A stretch of DNA of 17,144 nt from Actinomycetota bacterium (lineage in GTDB: Bacteria > Actinomycetota > Actinomycetes > Nanopelagicales > Nanopelagicaceae): the NCBI GenBank assembly GCA_010032125.1, contig RHAU01000005.1, positions 1-17,144 on the forward strand. The letters are read 5' to 3'. The notes below the pieces were generated by a model. That model worked only from the letters and a program-made list of their open reading frames with translations. It ran no database searches and was not told where the DNA came from. The translations under genes and the position numbers were made by a program. How positions within the stretch are numbered: position 1 is the first letter of the stretch; every line of letters starts with the position of its first letter. This document shows positions 13,082 to 17,144 of this stretch, piece after piece.

Positions 13082-14556
13082 TCCGTTAGAAGTCGAACTC
13101 CAAAGCCGGTTCCACCTTTGGGATTTTCGCCAGCATCGTTTTCAGATCGTGCCGGACCTGCAATATCGAGGTGAACCCAGCGACGCTTACCCACAAATTT
13201 CTCGAGGAATAAAGCAGCGGTGATAGATCCACCTTGGAAAGCAAACTTGTCTGCCGTGTGATTGAAATCTGCGACATCGCTTTCCAGCGCAATGGAGTAA
13301 TCATCGACTAGTGGCATATGCCAGACTCGCTCGCCAATAAAATCACCGACACGATTTAAGTTCTTTGCAAGTTTTTCGTCGCGGGTATACATAGCGCCGT
13401 AATACCTGCTGAGCCCCAGCGTTGCCGCTCCTGTGAGTGTGGCGATATCGATCAAATAATCTGGGTCTAAATGCTTATCGGCATATGCAAGTCCGTCGGC
13501 AAGAACTAGTCGTCCCTCAGCATCGGTGTTGATTACTTCCACCGTCGTTCCACCGTAATGCTTGATGACATCAGATGGCCGTTGCGAAGTTCCTGAAAGT
13601 GCATTCTCTGCCAGCATAAGAAGTGCAGTGACTCGAACTGGAAGTTTGAGCTCTGCTGCACTAACGACCGTCATGAGCGCTGCCGCCGCACCGGACATAT
13701 CGCTCTTCATTCCCATCATGACGTCATAGGGACGTTTGAGAGAGACACCGCCAGTATCAAAGGTAATTCCTTTTCCAACCAATACCACGTGGGGTGAAGT
13801 CCGAGCTTTTGGTTGATAACTGACTCGTACAAAACGAGGAGGATGGACTGTGCTGGAATTACCAACTGCTTTCAGTCCTCCGAATTCACGAAGTCCTTGG
13901 CCAGAGAGAACTTTGATGGAGACATTTGGAATCTTTCCAAATCGCTTTGCTTGACCTGAGATCCATTCGGGGGTCGCGATGTTTGCTGGTGTATGCACAA
14001 GATCTCGCGTGCGCCACGTACCCGAGATGAGTACTTCTGCCTTCTTCAAAACTCTGCGATATGAATCAGATATTAAAAAACTTGGCGTTTCAGGCTGAGG
14101 ACCGCTCTTCTCGCTCCACGAATAAGAACCGAGAGCCATCGCAACGAGATGAGTGAGCGCATTGGATTCATCGGACGGGCAAAGAGTTAATAGTTGTGCG
14201 TTACTTGCTTTTACTTTCCTGCCAAGAGCGGCACCCGCTTTGCGCAGATCTTGGGGGCTTCTCTCCCCGATCCCGACACAATAAATTCGAGAAACTTTCT
14301 TCTCATCGCCAAGTAAAGGTATTTCAAGAATCTCAGCAACTTTGCCAGTAAATGCAGGACCAACCTTTGCTAATTCATCGGTTAAAGAGATTTTAAAAGT
14401 TTTCTCAATCTCTCGCTTGAGTGATTGTGATACAGCTATTTCGATTCCGTCATTGTTAGTGACAGGCAGAGCAAGATGGGTGATTTCTTTCTTCTTTTTT
14501 CCCGAGATGAGCGCCGAAAAGTCTGCGGAGCTGATCTTCGGAATCTGGCGATTCAC
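13063..14556 (-). CDS. pepA: Cytosolic leucyl aminopeptidase (M17)
   Basis: A 497-residue two-metal aminopeptidase that removes N-terminal residues from peptides in the cytoplasm. The C-terminal catalytic domain shows GKGITFDTGG (261-270; K262, D267 ligands), MKSDMSG (283-289, D286) and NTDAEGRL (343-350; D345, E347, catalytic R349). Residues 1-160 are the variable N-terminal domain. Length is normal. The start is GTG 14556, overlapping the DUF3117 stop as GTGA, so it is translationally coupled. Family members form hexamers and can also bind DNA in some bacteria; nothing here tests that. Confidence 0.95.
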   Translation of the reverse strand: MNRQIPKISSADFSALISGKKKKEITHLALPVTNNDGIEIAVSQSLKREIEKTFKISLTDELAKVGPAFTGKVAEILEIPLLGDEKKVSRIYCVGIGERSPQDLRKAGAALGRKVKASNAQLLTLCPSDESNALTHLVAMALGSYSWSEKSGPQPETPSFLISDSYRRVLKKAEVLISGTWRTRDLVHTPANIATPEWISGQAKRFGKIPNVSIKVLSGQGLREFGGLKAVGNSSTVHPPRFVRVSYQPKARTSPHVVLVGKGITFDTGGVSLKRPYDVMMGMKSDMSGAAAALMTVVSAAELKLPVRVTALLMLAENALSGTSQRPSDVIKHYGGTTVEVINTDAEGRLVLADGLAYADKHLDPDYLIDIATLTGAATLGLSRYYGAMYTRDEKLAKNLNRVGDFIGERVWHMPLVDDYSIALESDVADFNHTADKFAFQGGSITAALFLEKFVGKRRWVHLDIAGPARSENDAGENPKGGTGFGVRLLTEWLTTL

Positions 14557-14732
14557 TTCTTTATAAGCGAGACCGCTGCATTAAGAACGTCAGCAAGATT
14601 GCGAGCTTCTTCTTGATTGAGCTCAACGACCAAACGCCCGCCACCTTCCAAAGGGATGCGCATTACCAAGCTTCGTGCCTCTTTGGTGACTTCCATCGGT
14701 CCATCGCCAGTGCGGGGTTTCATGGCTGCCAT
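14553..14732 (-). CDS. DUF3117 family small protein
   Basis: A 59-residue protein starting MAAMKPRTGDGPMEVTKEAR, the invariant N-terminus of DUF3117, with the continuing core EGGGRLVVELNQEEA. It is a small actinobacterial protein of unknown biochemical role; the Mycobacterium relative has been described as calmodulin-like. The start is ATG 14732 with AGAGGA just upstream. The last codons (SLIKK) run into TGA at 14553-14555, which overlaps the pepA GTG. A weak promoter could be TTGGAG (complement of 14771-14776) with AAGATA (complement of 14749-14754), spacer 16. It leads the pepA-tatB-mrp run. Confidence 0.9.
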   Translation of the reverse strand: MAAMKPRTGDGPMEVTKEARSLVMRIPLEGGGRLVVELNQEEARNLADVLNAAVSLIKK

Positions 14733-14817
14733 AGATCCTCTGTCTCCCTATCTTGATAGCTCGGCTTCTACTCCAACCCTGCGCCATCAGCGGAGGGGGA
14801 GGCGAATTATCTCTGAT

Positions 14818-15033
14818 TTATTGAGTCGAGGGGAAATTGAACGAGGCGCTCAGACGGGCTCGACCGGAAGCAAGAACGCTCAGAACAGATCGCTCTGGAA
14901 CCCCCAACTTTGCGGCTATCTCAACGGTGCTCTGATTTTTTACGTAATGAAGGATGAGAATCACTCGCTCCTCTTCAGGAAGCGAGGCAATCACATCGGC
15001 CAGCGTGACCGGTGTTTCCTTCGCATCGCTCAT
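14818..15033 (-). CDS. Free-standing sigma-70 region 4-like DNA-binding protein
   Basis: A 71-residue protein consisting almost only of a sigma-factor region-4 helix-turn-helix. LADVIASLPEEERVILILHY (11-30) is the usual lead-in helix, and TVEIAAKLGVPERSV (36-50) with ASGRARL (55-61) is the HTH. Region 2, needed for -10 recognition and core binding, is absent, and the preceding SRPBCC gene leaves no room for it. The start ATG 15033 is favoured because TAGCCT lies 7 nt upstream (15041-15046); GTG 15054 is an alternative giving 78 residues. It could be a regulator that borrows region 4, or the shortened end of an ECF sigma gene. The recognition helix has SVLSVL instead of the usual TVKSRL. Confidence 0.65.
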   Translation of the reverse strand: MSDAKETPVTLADVIASLPEEERVILILHYVKNQSTVEIAAKLGVPERSVLSVLASGRARLSASFNFPSTQ

Positions 15034-15040
15034 ATAGCCA

Positions 15041-15046
15041 AGGCTA
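15041..15046 (-). promoter_or_regulatory. -10-like hexamer TAGCCT before the sigma-like gene
   Basis: The complement of 15041-15046 is TAGCCT, 7 nt before ATG 15033, fitting a leaderless transcript. It falls inside the codons of the alternative longer start (GTG 15054), which favours the shorter protein. Confidence 0.35.
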
Positions 15047-15068
15047 CTCGCCACCTGGTCTGGTCGAG

Positions 15069-15500
15069 CTAATGACGGAATGTTCGCGCGAACTTACGAA
15101 GTGAATACGTCACTGCGATGAGAATCCCCGGTTTGAGCATAAGTAAGAAAATGCGTGGTCCCTTAATTTCTTCAAACCAATCGAATCTTGTTTTTTCATT
15201 ATCGATTCTTACTAAGGAAAATTCTCCAATCCCCCTGATCCAACGACCTTCATGTATGACAGAGCAAAAATGCGGTGGCTGCCATACATCGATGCGCATG
15301 ATGTCCAGAATTCCAAATCTTCCAATTCCAGTGAAAGCCTTGATTGTAGTTCCAACTCCTGAATCCGATTCACCGTGCGAAGTGGCGCTCACTTGTGTCA
15401 ATGCCATCCACTCACTCTGCGAGCGCCAATCAACGAGTCGACGCCATACTTTCTCTACTTCTGCATCAATTGTTACCGATACCCGAAATTTTTCACTCAT
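15069..15500 (-). CDS. SRPBCC (START-like) family protein
   Basis: A 143-residue protein with the SRPBCC/polyketide-cyclase helix-grip fold. It begins with VSVTIDAEVEKVWRRLVDWR and is followed by WMALTQVSATS, a beta-rich middle ending in FSLVRIDNEKTRFDWFEEI, and a long C-terminal helix (SLRKFARTF). Such proteins bind hydrophobic ligands in a deep cavity; some are enzymes. No ligand can be predicted. Its ATG overlaps the LOG stop (ATGA), and it ends 14-15 bp before the alternative GTG of the sigma-like gene, forming a compact LOG-SRPBCC-sigma-like run. Confidence 0.85.
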   Translation of the reverse strand: MSEKFRVSVTIDAEVEKVWRRLVDWRSQSEWMALTQVSATSHGESDSGVGTTIKAFTGIGRFGILDIMRIDVWQPPHFCSVIHEGRWIRGIGEFSLVRIDNEKTRFDWFEEIKGPRIFLLMLKPGILIAVTYSLRKFARTFRH

Positions 15501-16042
15501 GATTTGTCGATGGACTCAAGATGATTAATTGCTTCAGCCACTTCTGTGCACCATCGCACAAGTTCATGTTGTCCCGGCTTCATAAAATTCATTCGCGTCA
15601 GATCTGCTAATGCAGAATTAAGTGAGTTATAAACGCCAGTAGGGTCAAGAACTGCAATCGGTTTCTCATGAAAACCCAAATAACGTCCTACCCAAATCTC
15701 AAATAATTCTTCTAATGTGCCGAGCCCACCAGGCAGAGCAATGAATCCATCAGAGAGTTTCTCAATCGCGCCTTTGCGTTCGCGCATATCAGCAACGACA
15801 TGAAGTTCGTCCGACTCGTTATCTACAAATTCCACTTTCATCAATCGCTCTGGAATTACTCCGATCGTGCGCCCACCTACAGAACGAGCGCCGCGTGCGA
15901 CTTCGCCCATCACGGAGATAATGCCGCCGCCCCAGACCAACTCGTGACCTGCTTGTGCAATTGCAACACCTAAAGAAAAACCAAGGTCTCGATGATCTTG
16001 TGAAACCGCTTGCGATGATGCGCAATAGACAGCAATTCTCAT
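15497..16042 (-). CDS. LOG family protein (TIGR00730-type Rossmann fold)
   Basis: A 181-residue protein of the LOG family. Well-characterised members are cytokinin-riboside 5'-monophosphate phosphoribohydrolases that split AMP-type nucleotides into base and ribose 5-phosphate. The signature PGGLGTLEE is at 104-112, with the substrate arginine in DMRERK at 85-90. The first glycine loop reads WGGGIISVMGEVA (37-49), where GLMG is more usual, so one glycine is replaced by Ser43. The start is ATG 16042, preceded by TAGAGT exactly 6 nt upstream. It is divergent from dapD. Lysine-decarboxylase annotations for this family are historical errors. Confidence 0.9.
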   Translation of the reverse strand: MRIAVYCASSQAVSQDHRDLGFSLGVAIAQAGHELVWGGGIISVMGEVARGARSVGGRTIGVIPERLMKVEFVDNESDELHVVADMRERKGAIEKLSDGFIALPGGLGTLEELFEIWVGRYLGFHEKPIAVLDPTGVYNSLNSALADLTRMNFMKPGQHELVRWCTEVAEAINHLESIDKS

Positions 16043-16048
16043 AAGCGC

Positions 16049-16054
16049 ACTCTA
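16049..16054 (-). promoter_or_regulatory. -10 hexamer TAGAGT of a probable leaderless promoter for the LOG gene
   Basis: The complement of 16049-16054 is TAGAGT. The 6-nt spacer GCGCTT leads straight to ATG 16042. No ribosome-binding site is present, so the mRNA probably begins at the start codon. Confidence 0.5.
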
Positions 16055-16069
16055 AAGCAGCGCCTTTGA

Positions 16070-16075
16070 TAGCGT
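16070..16075 (+). promoter_or_regulatory. -10 hexamer TAGCGT of a probable leaderless promoter for dapD
   Basis: TAGCGT is separated by TCCGCC (6 nt) from ATG 16082, mirroring the LOG promoter on the other strand. The entire divergent intergenic region is 39 bp, and the two hexamers are 15 bp apart. Confidence 0.5.
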
Positions 16076-16081
16076 TCCGCC

Positions 16082-17014
16082 ATGTCCGCGGCAAAAAAAG
16101 TTGCATTTGGTTATGGCGTTGCAACAATCGCGGCCGATGGATCAACCTTAGATACCTTATTCATCCATTGTGGACTTGGTGGAATCGATAGCGCTGCAAA
16201 ACCCGATCTCTCCGGCCTACTTGAAGCCGATCCGGTTCGAGAAATTTCCCGTCGAGAAATCGCATTAGAAATCGATTTAAGTGCTGCGCCTCTTGATGTC
16301 TCAGATGCTTACCTCAGACTTCATCTTCTCTCGTATCGACATGTAAAGCCGCATGGACTCTCCCTCGAAGGAATTTTTTCAATTCTTCCTAATGTGGTGT
16401 GGACTTCACATGGTCCGTGTTCTATTAATAACTTTTCGAAAGTTCGACTTCAGATGCTTCGAAGCTACGGCTCCATCAATGTATTAGGTGTCGACAAGTT
16501 CCCACGAATGGTTGATTATGTAATTCCAGAAGGAGTTCGCATTGCTGATGGCAATCGAGTCAGACTTGGCGCGCACCTTGCATCCGGAACTACCGTCATG
16601 CATGAAGGATTCGTCAATTTCAATGCAGGAACTCTTGGTAAGTCGATGGTCGAAGGACGCATTTCAGCAGGTGTTGTTGTCGGAGATGGCTCTGATATCG
16701 GTGGCGGTGCATCCATCATGGGAACGTTGAGCGGTGGTGGGAAGGAAATCGTTTCTGTAGGTGAGCGCACTCTTCTCGGGGCAAATTCGGGAATCGGAAT
16801 CTCGCTTGGCAATGATTGTGTTGTTGAAGCTGGTCTCTATCTCACAGCAGGAACAAAGGTTTCCCTTCCTGATGGAACTTCGGTTACGGCGCGTGAATTA
16901 TCAGGAGCCAACGGAGTTCTTTTTAGAAGAAATTCACGAACAGGTGTTGTGGAAGGGCTTCCGCGCACCGGTTCATGGGGTGGCTTAAATAGCATCCTTC
17001 ACGCACATCAGTAA
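16082..17014 (+). CDS. dapD: 2,3,4,5-tetrahydropyridine-2,6-dicarboxylate N-succinyltransferase
   Basis: A 310-residue cytoplasmic trimeric acyltransferase. It transfers succinyl from succinyl-CoA to tetrahydrodipicolinate, the step that precedes the DapC transamination in diaminopimelate and lysine synthesis. The C-terminal half is a left-handed beta-helix with hexapeptide repeats (GVRIADGNRVRLGAHLASG; FVNFNAGTLGKSMVEGRIS; SDIGGGASIMGTLSGGG). The N-terminal domain (YGVATIAADGSTLDTLF) and length match the actinobacterial DapD type rather than the shorter E. coli type. The start is ATG 16082 with a leaderless-type promoter. After the stop, 130 bp to the window edge have no recognisable gene. 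Confidence 0.95.
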   Translation: MSAAKKVAFGYGVATIAADGSTLDTLFIHCGLGGIDSAAKPDLSGLLEADPVREISRREIALEIDLSAAPLDVSDAYLRLHLLSYRHVKPHGLSLEGIFSILPNVVWTSHGPCSINNFSKVRLQMLRSYGSINVLGVDKFPRMVDYVIPEGVRIADGNRVRLGAHLASGTTVMHEGFVNFNAGTLGKSMVEGRISAGVVVGDGSDIGGGASIMGTLSGGGKEIVSVGERTLLGANSGIGISLGNDCVVEAGLYLTAGTKVSLPDGTSVTARELSGANGVLFRRNSRTGVVEGLPRTGSWGGLNSILHAHQ

Positions 17015-17144
17015 CGCAACTACATCAGACAGATGAGGTTCCTTCTCAAGGATACTTGTAAGCATTCATCTCGGAACTTTTGAACCCAGAACGAACGGAT
17101 CGAATCGTCAAACCAGGTAGAAGGAAGTTTGACTCCGGCGCGAA

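Noticed and set aside
12660..13223. 187-codon plus-strand ORF across tatB, the O-methyltransferase and the pepA end
   Set aside because: Antisense reading of three recognisable genes. The protein is of low-information composition without motifs. It was considered as a reason for the O-methyltransferase deletion, but nothing supports it.
13380..13560. Possible frameshift or deletion in pepA, given scars in neighbouring genes
   Set aside because: The protein is of normal length, and all M17 metal and catalytic motifs are present in order.
17015..17144. Possible 3' end of a convergent minus-strand gene (open frame ending at TGA 17046-17048, tail PGLTIRSVRSGFKSSEM...) or a plus-strand short ORF from ATG 17033
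   Set aside because: Several frames are open over this short stretch and none gives a product I recognise, so no gene is called. The 130 bp are left as unassigned edge sequence.

Overview
The window looks like chromosome from a small, streamlined actinobacterium. The markers are a WhiB regulator, a mycothiol deacetylase (MshB), a 7Fe ferredoxin, actinobacterial small proteins (DUF3107, DUF3117), the MgtE_N/CBS + DUF1003 pair, and the succinylase-branch enzymes DapC and DapD. By eye the base composition is moderate, well below most soil actinomycetes. Genes are packed very tightly with many 4-bp ATGA/GTGA overlaps. Together this suggests a freshwater Nanopelagicales (acI)-type genome; that is an inference. 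No tRNA, rRNA, insertion sequence, CRISPR or prophage was seen.

Layout. (1) 1-2851, minus strand: ferredoxin, dapC and a sugar-nucleotidyltransferase form one operon. It is followed by a whiB with its own promoter and the first codons of a family-2 glycosyltransferase. (2) 2918-5915: a cysteinyl-tRNA-synthetase-like gene converges on mshB with overlapping 3' ends. A TetR regulator diverges from mshB and is followed by DUF3107. (3) 5929-9568, minus strand: a five-gene run of EamA exporter, PHP phosphoesterase, MarC membrane protein, N-truncated MpaB/DUF2236 protein and orphan ParA-like ATPase, the last four linked by ATGA overlaps. (4) 9614-11325, plus strand: PRC-barrel/MgtE_N/CBS protein and DUF1003 membrane protein. 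(5) 11290-14732, minus strand: DUF3117, pepA, an O-methyltransferase with a large internal deletion, tatB and mrp. (6) 14818-16042, minus strand: LOG-family protein, SRPBCC protein and a free-standing sigma region-4-like protein. (7) 16082-17014, plus strand: dapD.

Functional links. DapD and DapC catalyse consecutive steps to diaminopimelate and lysine. MshB, and possibly the CysRS-like protein, point to mycothiol. TatB and Mrp serve protein export and Fe-S assembly. The order tatB-mrp-MgtE_N/CBS-DUF1003 next to an O-methyltransferase matches what I remember of the sigE-htrA-tatB-mrp region of mycobacteria, but sigE, its anti-sigma factor and htrA are absent here.

Most noteworthy: (a) repeated deletion-like scars: the internally deleted O-methyltransferase, the cysS/mshB junction where both proteins lose family sequence within about 15 bp, the N-truncated MpaB protein and the region-4-only sigma relative; (b) a repeated promoter architecture in which a TANNNT hexamer lies exactly 6 nt before the start codon, implying widespread leaderless mRNAs; (c) a ParA-like ATPase lacking its signature lysine; (d) a dapC whose only plausible start is CTG, overlapping the ferredoxin stop; (e) a palindromic operator-like site inside the whiB promoter.
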